Below the pieces are notes generated by a model that was given only the letters and a program-made list of their open reading frames with translations, was not told the DNA's origin and did not search any database. A program made the position numbers and the translations under genes. Positions 1-12,099 of a stretch of DNA of 64,000 bases are shown here, piece after piece. The stretch spans positions 62,001 through 126,000 of the forward strand of contig JALIZF010001267.1 of assembly GCA_029948255.1 (NCBI GenBank), read 5' to 3'. The DNA is from Telmatactis stephensoni (lineage: Eukaryota > Cnidaria > Anthozoa > Actiniaria > Isophelliidae). Numbering within the stretch: position 1 is the first letter of the stretch; each line of letters opens with the position of its first letter.

Positions 1-260
1 GTGCCCTTCCAAGTACAATGACTTTGTTATGTACAAGGCATAGTGCGGAACATACTGATTAATGGAACATTGATTGAGAGACAAATACATTTCTAACAAA
101 TTTGATTTTTTTTAAATATTATGATCTAGAGACAAGAACAGTACAATCAGAATTTAATTAATGGTTTTCTTAGGAATCTATACGGGAATTTTTATATCGC
201 TTGAAGTTTTATTTTAGCCATATTTAGAGTATTTAGCCTTAGTGTTTTGTTTAGTTTAGA

Positions 261-388
261 AAAGGGGAGATGTTACAATATACACTTCCGGTAATTATAT
301 ATGCATGATTGTTTGTAATATCAAGTGACGCGATTGAGCAATAAACCGTATATCGTCGAATACACGAACCCGTACACATCCTGAAACA
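261..388 (+). mobile_element. possible 3' end of an LTR retroelement (polypurine tract plus short LTR)
   Basis: A purine run (AAAGGGGAGA, 261-270) is followed at once by a segment that starts TGTTACA (271) and ends TGAAACA (388). It contains an AATAAA poly(A) signal. This is the order polypurine tract / TG...CA repeat expected at the 3' end of a Ty3-like element. At 118 bp the LTR would be very short. No integrase or reverse-transcriptase reading frame is visible in 1-260. Weak call. Confidence 0.3.
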
Positions 389-1144
389 TAGGCCTTTTAT
401 GAGAGTATGGAAGCCATTTCAGCGCTATCCTGCATGCCCACGCATACATGCTGTGCATCAGTCCCGTACTTTCCCAATCATACGAAAATCAACTATAATA
501 CAGCTTTTTGTGACATTTTTGTCTACAGAATGTCAAGATTTTTTCTTAAAAAATGAGTTTTGGTATTTCAATGATGATATTTGCTTACGATTAAGTTATT
601 GCAGTGAAGTCATCTTCTTACTCATACTCATTTGCATATTTAAGCTTTATAATTAATTTTAAGTAATTGTGGATGTTTGTTTTTTTCGTGAAAAATAACA
701 AGTTTACAATATGTCAAAATTATCGAAACAAGATCAAATACACTAATAGGAAGAAATTCCAGAAAACCTAAAACAAATTTCAGTTTCAACATTCATTTTC
801 CACATTTTTTTCACTTTTCAACAACCGGAATTTTTCACGTACAAGCGGTACACACTAAAGCATTTGCCGAAAGCGGACATAATTTACTCTGTCCAATCAA
901 TATTCAAAAATCGGAAGCAACAGACAATTAGTATAACATATGCCTTATCCAACAGTACCTCTGTTATTAAAGAATCGTCCTGTTGTTCGCCTGTTATGAC
1001 CGATTTTAATTTCTGGATCGTGGAAGGCGCCATTTTGTTTGGACTACAAACCACCAATCCCAGATATCTATGCGCGCCCGCAATAATAATTAGATGCAAA
1101 TTTTGGACCTGTATAAATAAAGCTAATTTATTCGGAATACAGAA

Positions 1145-1455
1145 CAGGTAGCCCAAACTTTGATGTATTGATTTTTTCATAGAATTCCCAGTGATTAAAA
1201 ACTTTCTATGACTACAACGTTTTATTTTATTGGGAAATATTAAAATCGGCAAAGTTTTAGGAAATTTGGGAAATTTTTGATTCCTTTGAAACCTTATATT
1301 GACAATAACACTAGAGTAATACAAGGAAGACTTTATTAATATTGACTTTTCTTTGCTCATGTATCTATAGAGAACAATTATAAGAACAATATTTGAAACA
1401 CATTTTAGCGAACACAAGCGAACACGGTACCACTCGGGCAGTTTGGGCTACCTGT
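1145..1455. mobile_element. MITE-like element with terminal inverted repeats
   Basis: The left end reads CAGGTAGCCCAAACT (about 1145) and the right end AGTTTGGGCTACCTG (about 1440-1454), so the ends are inverted copies of each other. There is no coding capacity. It lies just upstream of the first coding exon of CRYZL1 and may sit in its promoter region. Confidence 0.55.
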
Positions 1456-1561
1456 GGAAAAATTAGTCTCCAGTCTCATTTAAACATCACACGTCCAAGA
1501 TGGTGTCTTGAAAGTCAAGTTTATTTCAAAATCCTTAGCTTTACTTCCCCTCCCTAGAACC

Positions 1562-4500
1562 ATGCAAACTAGAGCTATTGTTTTCAAAGAGAAGGAAGGT
1601 GGACCTGGAGGAGATTTTGAGATGAATGAATCGGTAGGATTTGCAAATAGATTGCTTCCTTGTATGCATCGAATCTAATTTGTTTTTCTCTGTCCTGTCA
1701 AAGTTTGAATGTCCAGAAGAAGACAATCATAGTGTTACAGTCAAAATCAAGGCTTGTGGATTATCTATTAATAACAAATTAAAGGTTAGTGATTACTAAT
1801 AGCTATAGTTTCAAATAAATTTGGCATCTTATAAAATTCTGTGCTCCTCAAAATTCATTTTATTTCAATATTTCTTATTTGTGAATTAGATACTGAAAGA
1901 ATTTGGTCTGTCAAGTGAAAAGGAGATTCCAGTTGGTCGTGAGATATCAGGAGTAATAACAAGTGGTACACTATACAGTTTACATTATTCTACATTTGTA
2001 TATATTAAATGAAAATGTTTGTTCTAAGTATGAGATTAGCCACTAGAAACGTGAGGATTTAGTGCCTAGACTTATGCACTTGTCAATGTCAAGCCCCAGG
2101 GGAGGGGAGCTGGGCATACCCAGGGGGATTTGACATTTTTGTTGATGCCAAAGTCGTAGAAATTCCCCATTCCCTGGTGTCTTCTGCATGCCAAATTTTG
2201 GGAGGTTCTGTGTGTACCTGCACATACAAACTACGTAATTCAATAGAAACACAAAGGACTTCCAAGCTACACAATAGAACGAGCAAACAAAAGAGCAAAC
2301 AAAGAATACAATAGTTTTAGTGGTACACACAGAAAGACCCCAAATTTTAGTGCTACCAGTACATCTTTATTCCCTTGGTCAATTTAAGATGTTGACCATG
2401 TCAAATTTCGAGCACCCCTACCACTTTTGTAAGGGCATAGTATAATGTAACCTGCTTTATACATGTTGAGATGGTTAATGAATCTCTTATGTCAAAGCTT
2501 GATTCCTAAACTTCAATCTCTCTTTTTATAGTGGGTTCAGCTGTGACAAGATTTTCTGTTGGTGAAGAAGTTGCAGGTGAAATATTATTTTGATTTGAAA
2601 ATATATGAATGAAAGTAAAATGAATGAAAGCAAATGAAATGAATTGCATGATGGATAATTATCATGCAATAAGGCTAAAATTATTAATAAAATATATCAT
2701 TTGATAATTTTTAATTAATATACTGTATTTTCATTTCTTATAGGAGTTATTCCATTGTACAGTGGTTCTGCTGGATGTGCAAACTTTTGTGTTTTATCAG
2801 AGTTTGATGTGGGTTAGTCTTTAGCACACACATCATTGTCATGATGATGATGATTATAGTGATAATACGTTTGGTTATGATGAAGTACAGCAAAATCAAA
2901 TCTTTTTGTTTATCCTCGGATTTCAGAGTAGCATTACTGCTAATAACTACGAGACTCATAAATTCATGCTTGCTTAACCACTACATTCGATATACTCTAC
3001 ATAGTTACAATACTCAACTCTCATGGTGAATTTTCTGAGAAAGGAAAAACTGGTGAAGATGGAGAAAAAACCCTGTGACATGGGACTCAGAGAACAACAC
3101 ATCAAACAAACTCAACTCACATTCACCTATTTCAATAAATGTTGTCGGTAAAAGCCTACGCGACTCACCTGAAAGGAAGCATGGGTAATAATTACTAAAG
3201 CTGTAAAACCATGCAAATTAATGTCCACACCATAATTGAACTTCAGCTTGCCATGACCTAATACATCAAATAGCTTCATTTGCTGATGCTAATAGAAGAC
3301 CAATGCGAAAAAGAGAGTGAAATTTTGTAACTACCCATAGTCCTTTTCGGTCTAGTCGCATAGGCTTGAGACCTCTCATACGACAACCTTTTTTCAAATA
3401 GGTATATGATCCAGTGCCCGAGCCAAGACTCGAATACTGGACCACAGTATGCCACCCACCCTGATGCCATGACCATGATCAATGATGATGACCATTTGGT
3501 ATTTTCAATGACATGAACAAATGACAATCAATGGATTTGGACTATCAGTTTGCCGGTTTTTCATTGGGCTTAAATAAAACCAATTTCAGTTCATTTAAAT
3601 AGCACGGCTAATCCTAGTACTGGCAGTCAGGCGGTATAATATAAAATGATAAACAATTTATCAATTGACAAGCAGAATGTTGACAATTCAGAATAATAAT
3701 AATAATACATATACTTATTATAGACTTTGTCATAAACTGCACACTAGTTAGATACATGAAAGTTGTTGCCTGCTCTTTGAATTTTGAAACATGAATTTTC
3801 AAAACCACTCATACTGAATTACATACATGTATTCCAACTAGTCAGTAAACCTGAAAAGATCAGTCATGTCGATATAGCTGGCTGTATTGGTGATGGTATC
3901 AGAGCCTATACTGCCTTGCATTACCAAGCTAAACTGTGTGGAGGAGAGACTGTCTTGGTATTTGATGGTGCATCGGTAGGTTAACTTACTTAAAATCTTA
4001 TGCCTGTATTATGTTCCAGTATTCAAAGGAGTGATAAATTATTAATAATATTTATTTCAACTGCATTATTTTAGTTTTAGTGTGTGTTTGCTTGACTATG
4101 GTTATTTTGAAGTCCTCAGGTCTCATCATCACTCAGCTTGCACAGTCATGGGGAGCAAAGGTACACTGAGACAGACAGACAATCAGTCAGACAGAGAGAT
4201 GGACAGACAGACAGAAAGGCAGGCAGACATGGGTGAGCGAGCAGGCAGGCAGGCAGAAAGAGAGACAAACAGGCAGTCAGACAGTCAGACAGACAGACAG
4301 ACAGACAGAAAGGCAGGCAGGCAGAGAGATGGATGAGCAAGCAGGCAAGCAGACAGTCAGACAGAGAGACCAAAAAGCAGACTGACAGAAAGTTAGGTAG
4401 GCATCCATTCAGGCAGGTAGATAGGCAAATAGGAAGACAGGCAGACAGACAGATTGGCCTGCAGACAAATTGGCAGACAGACAGGCACAGTCAGGCACAC

Positions 4501-7500
4501 AGACAGACAGACAGTAAGGCAGACAGACATGCAGATAAACAGATTTCAAGACTAGTTATAACATTTTCAATAGGTTATGGCAACAGCATCCACTGAGGAA
4601 GAAGTTTTACTTTTGGAAAGTCTTCAGCCTCAATTAAGTAAGTAATAATCAATATGCAAATCTGTAAAGTAAGTGCACCTTTTAGGAAATTACTGTTCAT
4701 ATACTGTATAAAACGAGAGTGTATTTCTTCTGCAGCCAAAGTGATAGACCTAAGGAAAACTGACATATCGTTGGTAGAGACTTGTATGATGGAAACTGGT
4801 GGTCTTGGAATTGACTGCATTATAGATAATGGAGGTATGTAGGAAAACTGACATATCGTTGGTAGAGACTTGTATGTTGGAGACTGGCAGTCTTGGAATT
4901 GACTGCATTATAGATAATGGAGGTATGTAGGAAAACTGACATATCGTTGGTAGAGACTTGTATGTTGGAGACTGGCGGTCTTGGAATTGACTGCATTATA
5001 GATAATGGAGGTATGTAGGAAAACTGACATATCGTTGGTAGAGACTTGTATGTTGGAGACTGGCGGTCTTGGAATTGACTGCATTATAGATAATGGAGGT
5101 ATGTAGGAAAACTGACATATCGTTGGTAGAGACTTGTATGTTGGAGACTGGCGGTCTTGGAATTGACTGCATTATAGATAATGGAGGTATGTAGGAAAAC
5201 TGACATATCGTTGGTAGAGACTTGTATGTTGGAGACTGGCGGTCTTGGAATTGACTGCATTATAGATAATGGAGGTATGTAGGAAAACTGACATATCGTT
5301 GGTAGATTGTATGTTGGAGACTGGCGGTCTTGGAATTGACTGCATTATAGATAATGGAGGTATGTAGGAAAACTGACATATCGTTGGTAGAGACTTGTAT
5401 GTTGGAGACTGGCAGTCTTGGAATTGACTGCATTATAGATAATGGAGGTATGTAGGAAAACTGACATATCGTTGGTAGAGACTTGTATGTTGGAGACTGG
5501 CGGTCTTGGAATTGACTGCATTATAGATAATGGAGGTATGTAGGAAAACTGACATATCGTTGGTAGAGACTTGTATGTTGGAGACTGGCGGTCTTGGAAT
5601 TGACTGCATTATAGATAATGGAGGTATGTAGGAAAACTGACATATCGTTGGTAGAGACTTGTATGTTGGAGACTGGCGGTCTTGGAATTGACTGCATTAT
5701 AGATAATGGAGGTATGTAGGAAAACTGACATATCGTTGGTAGAAACTTGTATGTTGGAGACTGGCGGTCTTGGAATTGACTGCATTATAGATAATGGAGG
5801 TATGTAGGAAAACTGACATATCGTTGGTAGAGACTTGTATGTTGGAGACTGGCGGTCTTGGAATTGACTGCATTATAGATAATGGAGGTATGTAGGAAAA
5901 CTGACATATCGTTGGTAGAGACTTGTATGTTGGAGACTGGCGGTCTTGGAATTGACTGCATTATAGATAATGGAGGTATGTAGGAAAACTGACATATCGT
6001 TGGTAGAGACTTGTATGTTGGAGACTGGCGGTCTTGGAATTGACTGCATTATAGATAATGGAGGTATGTAGGAAAACTGACATATCATTGGTAGAAACTT
6101 GTATGTTGGAGACTGGCGGTCTTGGAATTGACTGCATTATAGATAATGGAGGTATGTAGGAAAACTGACATATCGTTGGTAGAAACTTGTATGTTGGAGA
6201 CTGGCGGTCTTGGAATTGACTGCATTATAGATAATGGAGGTATGTAGGAAAACTGACATATCGTTGGTAGAGACTTGTATGTTGGAGACTGGCGGTCTTG
6301 GAATTGACTGCATTATAGATAATGGAGGTATGTAGGAAAACTGACATATCGTTGGTAGAGACTTGTATGTTGGAGACTGGCGGTCTTGGAATTGACTGCA
6401 TTATAGATAATGGAGGTATGTAGGAAAACTGACATATCGTTGGTAGAGACTTGTATGTTGGAGACTGGCGGTCTTGGAATTGACTGCATTATAGATAATG
6501 GAGGTATGTAGGAAAACTGACATATCATTGGTAGAAACTTGTATGTTGGAGACTGGCGGTCTTGGAATTGACTGCATTATAGATAATGGAGGTATGTAGG
6601 AAAACTGACATATCGTTGGTAGAGACTTGTATGTTGGAGACTGGCGGTCTTGGAAACGACTGCATTATAGATAATGGAGGTATGTAGGAAAACTGACATA
6701 TCGTTGGTAGAGACTTGTATGTTGGAGACTGGCGGTCTTGGAATTGACTGCATTATAGATAATGGAGGTATGTAGGAAAACTGACATATCATTGGTAGAA
6801 ACTTGTATGATGGAGACTGGCGGTCTTGGAATTGACTGCATTATAGATAATGGAGGTATGTAGGAGTAGTCATACATAAAAGTTCAAACACTAGGGCGAG
6901 GTATTTGCTTTTAAACCGATTTAATAACTTCCATCCTACATTTCATTTTTGATAAAAAATAAAAAAATTGATATGAATTTTTTTCAGAGAAAATCTACTG
7001 AGGTTAAAACACCTTTTTCCTTACAAAGGCTTAACTACATGGGTTAGACTTGGGGGAGGGAGACAGGGGTGACTCTGGCCCCCTCCCCCCAAGGATTTTA
7101 GGCCACCAATTAGGACCAGCTCCTATTGAAGATTATGAATTTGTGTTTTCATTTTCATAAAAAAATGACTCATTTGAAAATGACTCAACAAAGATTGTCA
7201 ACATCTTCCCTACTGATGCTCAATTTTATAATCAAAGGTGTCCATTTCATATTATTTTTTTAACAATCCAGCCAGAACCTTTTAGCAGAGTTGTCCAGTT
7301 ACCAAAGCTGACTACCAAAAGCTGAGTGTTTGCTCAGAGAGAATATAAATACTGATTAGAACTTATTATTAATACATCAACTAATAAATTAATAGTAAAT
7401 ACATAACTTATTAGTAATATAATCATTCTATGTCTCACAATTTTATTTGTCTAAATTTTTAGTTGCACTATACTCTGATGAATTTATTGAGCATCTAGAG

Positions 7501-9802
7501 GAATCAGAACTCAACAAAGTGATTGGTCATTCTACTGCCATACCCTCAAAGCATGATGTGATATCATGTTTGGCTGTTGGTGGGCGATGGGTTACTTCAC
7601 AACCAGATTTACAGGTAAATCTTTAGGGCTGCATCCATATTATTATCTTCAGGAGGGGGTGCACTGTCTTCAGGACATATACACTATATACACTATATCA
7701 GGGGAGTATACACACAATACCAGGGGAGTAGGCCAATGAAGTTGCCAATGTGTGTAAATGTGAACACATAGTTGAAGGGGAGGCAGCGCAGTGTACCATC
7801 AAAATTAATTTACCTCTATTTTTTCAGCTTGATCCACCAGACACCAAGTTATTGTTTGCTAAGAGTGCATCAGTTAGTTTTTTGTTTGAAGACATCTGGA
7901 CTCTCTCAAGAGGTAATCTATTTATAGCTCTTAACCAAATGAATTAGAATGTTCAAGTATTCATCTTGTTGGCATATAAATTATTTGATAATACACTTTA
8001 TTATACGACTGTGCGCTTTTCAATGCAAATATAGACTAAACTGAGTGCAAATATGTGAGTGTATTACACAGTTTTGAAAGCTGTAGTTGTAACGGTTTAG
8101 CGCACGCAGGTAAGGTTTGTTTTGTTTTTCCTTGAAGTTGGTTGTAAAATAAACAATTTATTACACTAAAAGTTGTGTAATATTTTACTGGCCTTTTGCA
8201 TTGACTTGTAAAAATACACACCCATGAATGTTTCCTTCATGTTATAACTATAAAGAAAGCATATACAAAACTTCCCCAGGGGCATATCCAGAATATTTCA
8301 AAGGGGGCATCACACTTTCCATTTTCCACCAAAGGGGGGTCACACTTCCAATTTCTCAATCTTTCTCCAGTCAGATTCTTTTATTTCTATCATCTTTTTG
8401 TTTTCAAAAACGGGCACCTTGGGACCCCCCCTGGATACACCCCTGTTCCCACTCAGGAGGGCTAAATTTGGAGAGATGTAACACTGATTTATATCAACGT
8501 GCAGGCTTCTACACACTGAGCTTAGCTTGTAACTTGTAAAAAAGTTAATTAGGTTGCCACAGCTGGTTGCATTGCACAATAACTGTTAATAAACTAGATC
8601 TCTTCTTTTGCTTCAGGGCAACAAGGCAGATACCTTCATATCCTTTTATATTTAAGGAATATAAAACATGCGCGCATGTCTCTGTACTGTGATATAAACA
8701 CGATGGAAGACGTAGAGCAAGAGAAAAGCAAAAAGCCGAGTGTTTCTCTTGCTTTTCGAGTGCTCTACATCTTCAAGAGTGTTTATATCACAGTACAGAG
8801 ACATAAGCGATTGTTTTATATTGCTTTTGTAAAATATTTTCGATGTTTTTTGAGCGAGCCATGTCTCTGTCCTCTGATATAAACATGGTAGCCAGCCAAT
8901 CAGCGCACGCGTTATATCTCAAATATTTTATAAAATGATGTATAGTACACATAAAATATGCAAATCCATGTAACTATTTCAATCTTTTGACTCCCAGACA
9001 GTTTTTCTACATGTGTAAAGAAATTTATTTTTTGATTTTGTCAAGATTTAAGTAAATGGTTTATTTCTTAACTGTAATGTAAATATCTTAAATGATCTGA
9101 TGGATAAATTGACTAACTCACTCATCAGGTACATGTTATATGGCATAATACAAGTTCTTCTGGCCCCTGTTTCCTAAAAATTCTATTGGCATTTAAAAAT
9201 GGACTCTGTCTAAACACTGGTTCTCCAACCCCTCCCTCCCTCCCAAGGTGCAGGTATTGTGGATTTGAGAAAGTACAGAATAAGCTGCTCACAAAGTCAA
9301 CAGGCAATCTTCCCTGTTTTGGGTGCTTCCATTATATTTTTCAGCAGGGAAGGGGAAAGGTATAGCCAATCATTTATTCAAATCCAACAGCCAGGCCTCC
9401 CCTGGTGGGGTTCCTCAATTTTGTATTGCCCATCACTTGTTCAAATTCCTCGGCCCGTTTGTCCCTTTATTTTTTCCCATTTTTTGTTCTGCAGGGGAGG
9501 GGTTGATTCAGCCAATCATATATTAAAAATTGAGTGGCCAGACCTCCCCTGGTGGGGTTTCTCAATTTTGTTGCATTAGGGGAGGGAAAGGTATAGCCAG
9601 TCATTTGTTCAAATTCAACATCCAGCCCTCTTCATTAGGGAAAGTTATAACCCATTACCCTTGTACTAACATGTGACATATATTAATTGTATTTAATTCC
9701 ACCAGGCCTGTAATCCACCATACTGTATCATTAGATGATGCAATCAAAGCTTTAAGGAAACTTAATAACAACAGAGTTGGCAAAATTGTTGTTACCATTT
9801 GA
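1562..9802 (+). CDS. CRYZL1: quinone oxidoreductase-like protein 1 (CRYZL1), 14 exons
   Basis: Medium-chain dehydrogenase/reductase of the zeta-crystallin/quinone oxidoreductase type, expected to bind NADP(H) in the cytosol; the substrate is not well defined for the family. Coding exons: 1562-1633, 1704-1784, 1890-1965, 2532-2576, 2744-2812, 3842-3975, 4113-4160, 4574-4637, 4736-4834, 7463-7614, 7828-7912, 8617-8637, 9083-9128, 9706-9802. Phases all agree and give 1089 nt, 362 aa (human about 349). Diagnostic matches to the human protein include VGREISGV, GIRAYTALHY, the nucleotide-binding turn FDGASSSGLIITQLA, ETGGLGIDCIIDNG, GGRWVT, LDPPDTKLLF and QQGRYLHIL. All introns are GT-AG except the one after the 21-nt exon at 8617-8637 (see the U12 entry). 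AATAAA lies near 9898. Exon 9 seeds a minisatellite. The start is the first ATG giving the family-like N-terminus. Confidence 0.93.
4160..4530. repeat. (CAGA/GGCA)n imperfect microsatellite
   Basis: About 370 bp of degenerate tetranucleotide repeat (CAGA, GACA, GGCA units) directly follows the splice donor of the CRYZL1 exon ending at 4160. It fills most of that intron. The long reading frames through it on both strands are low-complexity artefacts. Confidence 0.9.
4752..6864. repeat. 88-bp minisatellite made of a CRYZL1 exon plus its splice donor, 24 units
   Basis: The unit runs from AGGAAAACTGACATATCG in exon 9 through the exon end and donor (GGAG/GTATGT), then restarts. The donor context GGAGGTATGT recurs at 4831, 4919, 5007, 5095, 5183, 5271, 5356, then every 88 bp to 6852: 24 copies including the real exon. 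One unit (about 5272-5356) lacks 3 nt. The real exon differs from the array (ATGATGGAAACTGGTGG versus ATGTTGGAGACTGGCGG), while array units are nearly identical. The last unit again has ATGATGG. Coding frame is not kept across units because the unit is 88 nt and contains TAG after the donor. Confidence 0.97.
8276..8445. mobile_element. MITE-like element
   Basis: The ends are CAGGGGCATATCCAG and CTGGATACACCCCTG, imperfect inverted copies, with G-rich/C-rich flanks. A related left end (CAGGGGCGGATCCAG) recurs near 63637. It sits in a CRYZL1 intron. Confidence 0.5.
8638..9082 (+). other. CRYZL1: probable U12-type (minor spliceosome) intron with AT-AA ends in CRYZL1
   Basis: The 5' end reads ATATCCTTTT (8638), a perfect match to the U12 donor consensus. 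TTTCTTAAC at 9064-9072 is one mismatch from the U12 branch-point consensus TTCCTTAAC. The intron then ends ...GTAA at 9082, 11 nt after the branch A, inside the usual 10-15 nt window. Splicing here joins CTTC to ATATCTTAAAT and gives Y-L-H-I-L-N-D-L-M-D-K-L, which parallels human Y-L-C-I-L-K-D-V-M-E-K-L. I found no GT-AG alternative that keeps this alignment. A hairpin MITE (8676-8804) is inserted inside the intron. Confidence 0.75.
8676..8804. mobile_element. near-perfect hairpin MITE
   Basis: ATGTCTCTGTACTGTGATAT at the left is the inverted copy of ATATCACAGTACAGAGACAT at the right. The arms (about 55 bp) meet near 8740, with a further partial copy of the end (ATGTCTCTGTCCTCTGATAT) near 8862. 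A similar degraded sequence lies near 55970-56010. Confidence 0.8.
9340..9640. repeat. threefold degenerate repeat
   Basis: The phrase 'ggggagg...agccaatcat..tt.ttcaaat' followed by 'cctcccctggtggggtt' recurs around 9350-9415, 9490-9560 and 9575-9625, with a spacing of roughly 110-140 bp. It is intronic (last intron of CRYZL1). Confidence 0.55.
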
Positions 9803-10009
9803 TTAAGAATTTAAAGTAAAAATAGAATTATGAATTTGCTTATCCAATATAACACCTGAACAGTATTAATAATTGAAATTGTAATTAAGGTTTTTTTTAA
9901 TAAAATGATTTAAAATCAGTTGTTAGTAATAATCTATTGGCAAAACATTCAAAATTTATAAAATTAATAGAACAATATTTTACCTGATGTTTTTTGTAGA
10001 GTGCAAACA

Positions 10010-10620
10010 ACAGAGTGATTGTACTGAGAGTGATTGCACTTAATCTATGAAATTATACTAGCTAAATAATGCAAAATAGCACTAATAAACAATGCTAATA
10101 CACAATGGAAAAGAAAGGATTTTATATTTTTTTAGTACAAAGTAGATTTTGTAATTTCACAGGTTAAGTGCGGTCATTCTAGAGTGATTTTCATCAGACT
10201 GTAAAACTAACTAGCTATTAGTGTATAGCAGTCAAAATTAATCAAAAGGAAACAATGGAATTGGGATCTACTAGTGTATATTAGCTTAGTAACTATTTCA
10301 CAGTCCGATGAAAATCACTCTAATCCTTGAAAATGTACACGCAATATAATTCAAAATGGCACTATTAAACTGGAAAACAGAGGATTTTGTACAAAATCAC
10401 TTTTTCTTTACTAAGTTGTTTCATGGTTTTAGTGTTTTTGATCTAATGCAATATGCAATCTTTTCTATTGTTGCATGTGAATTCTTTAAAAGTGAAAACA
10501 AATGCAAGGGGATTCCCCAGAGATTTCACCTAGAGATTCCCATGATGTGCACAAGTTAAGTTTGAAAAAAAAGTGACGTGTTGCATTTTCAATGTTTGCT
10601 TTCATGCTTTTGGCTCAATA
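10010..10620. repeat. composite dispersed repeat, copy 1 (with inverted-repeat core 10179-10322)
   Basis: The core has ends TAGAGTGATTTTCATC and GATGAAAATCACTCTA (10179-10322). It is flanked on both sides by sequence containing 'aaaatagcacta.taaac' or the close variant 'aaaatggcactattaaac'. The same parts, in a different order, occur at 56476-56900, so this is a mobile family present at least twice. Confidence 0.7.
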
Positions 10621-11176
10621 CAAATAAAAGTAGTCTAGCTAAGTATGATGCTCAAATATTTCACCTCTCTCTCTATACGAGACATTCTAGCTACTGATAG
10701 AGATGTATTATTAATTATTATTGTTAATAAAATGTCAGATAAACTCAACAGAAAAATGTTTTGCATACACAGCTCAATTTCTTTATGGAGTCAATATTTG
10801 CTAAATGACAATGATACAGTATACAGTGAAAAATAAAAGATTTCAAACTTCAACATTCAATTTGTTTCGTAGTTATATATAACGTAATTTTTATACGGAC
10901 GAATACTGAAGGGGTTTTTCATATACTGTTAAAATGTATACTTTTTTATGTTTGGGCTAGCTGTGGTGAACGAACAAGGGTTTTCCCCCTGCACTCGATT
11001 GTCTTTGGAATATTCTTTGCTTTCAATACAAATGTTTGATTTTAAAATATTTTGGGAACCTTTTTTAAATAGACGGGATCACATAATAACACAAGTGTGC
11101 TTGAAGAAACACTCTACATAGTGATTTTTATCTTTCCTCGAGCCTAGCTAGACTTAGTCTCCCTAGCAGCCGTGTT

Positions 11177-11213
11177 TAGCCTCGTCACGCAGGAGCGTTG
11201 CGTGACGAGGCTA
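11177..11213. repeat. short perfect hairpin
   Basis: AGCCTCGTCACGCA, a short loop (GGAGCGT), then TGCGTGACGAGGCT. This is a strong palindrome in the spacer, probably the end or remnant of a foldback element. Confidence 0.7.
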
Positions 11214-11797
11214 AGACTAAGCTACACTGGACTAGATCAGATTTCCGCCTTTTGTACAACAAATTAAAGCTCCACTAGAAGCAAAGAAGGGCTAGATTAT
11301 AAGAGGCCAGAAATATTCATTGCAATGGCCTATCGCCAGTGAATGTTTACAATTAATGCTCGTAAATATCTTGAAAAAGCGAAACCGGGGGATTCCCATT
11401 GATGCAACTCCCAGTTAGCATGTGATTCGGTAGGCTTGATGTGCACGAGGTTTGTAAAAGTTAAAAATAAACTATGAACATCTGTAGATTAAAAACCTAC
11501 CTCCAACAATGATTTCGGCAGCGATCGAAAGCGAACCGTGTTTGATCTTGTATATCATGAATAATATTTAAGATTAGATTAGAGTACGTGTTTTGGAGAC
11601 ATGCAAAATCAGGTACCAAAATGCATGCACTTCGAGCGTTTGTCTCATTGCCAACCTTTTTATGAGGCTTTCTCAAAGTAGACATATATATTGACGAAGC
11701 GTTTTTCCTTCCTAATTTTCTTGTTTTAAGGATGCATGGGGAGGGAAAGGGGGGATATTTATTAAAACAGTTGATAGATTACGTTAAATTATTTTAA

Positions 11798-12099
11798 TCC
11801 AACAAAACCAAAAACATAATATTTGAAAAGAGCACACCAAAGTTGGCAAAAATTGACATTTTGAGGTAGTTTCGATGAATAGCACCAAAGCTATGGGCGG
11901 CCGAAGTTTGTGCAGAAACGTTTGCAGGAGGGCAAGCTGTTGCCCTCCATGCACCCCGAACGGTTTCTACATGTATGAAAAAGCACAAACTTTAACTGCC
12001 CATAATTTTGCCGCTATTCAACGAAACTACCTCAAAATTTCAATTTTTGCTAACTTTGGTGTGCTCTCTTCAAATATTATATTTTTGTTGCTGTTGGAT
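11798..12099. mobile_element. foldback MITE (about 300 bp)
   Basis: The left arm (TCCAACAAAACCAAAAACAT..., then GAGCACACCAAAGTTGGCAA) is the imperfect inverted copy of the right arm (TTGCTAACTTTGGTGTGCTC ... TTGTTGCTGTTGGA). The centre, near 11950, contains short G+C-rich sequence. Reading frames here on both strands are mirror images produced by the palindrome. Confidence 0.75.

Noticed and set aside
399..1417. Frames of 85-177 aa left of CRYZL1
   Set aside because: No splice context, biased or family-like composition; one overlaps a MITE. Treated as chance.
4752..6864. Regular repeat array resembling a CRISPR
   Set aside because: Units are contiguous 88-bp copies with no unique spacers and derive from a coding exon; it is a minisatellite in a eukaryotic gene.
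8676..8804. Hairpin as a microRNA precursor
   Set aside because: The stem is near perfect over its whole length and related sequence occurs elsewhere in the window, as for a MITE; no evidence of processing.
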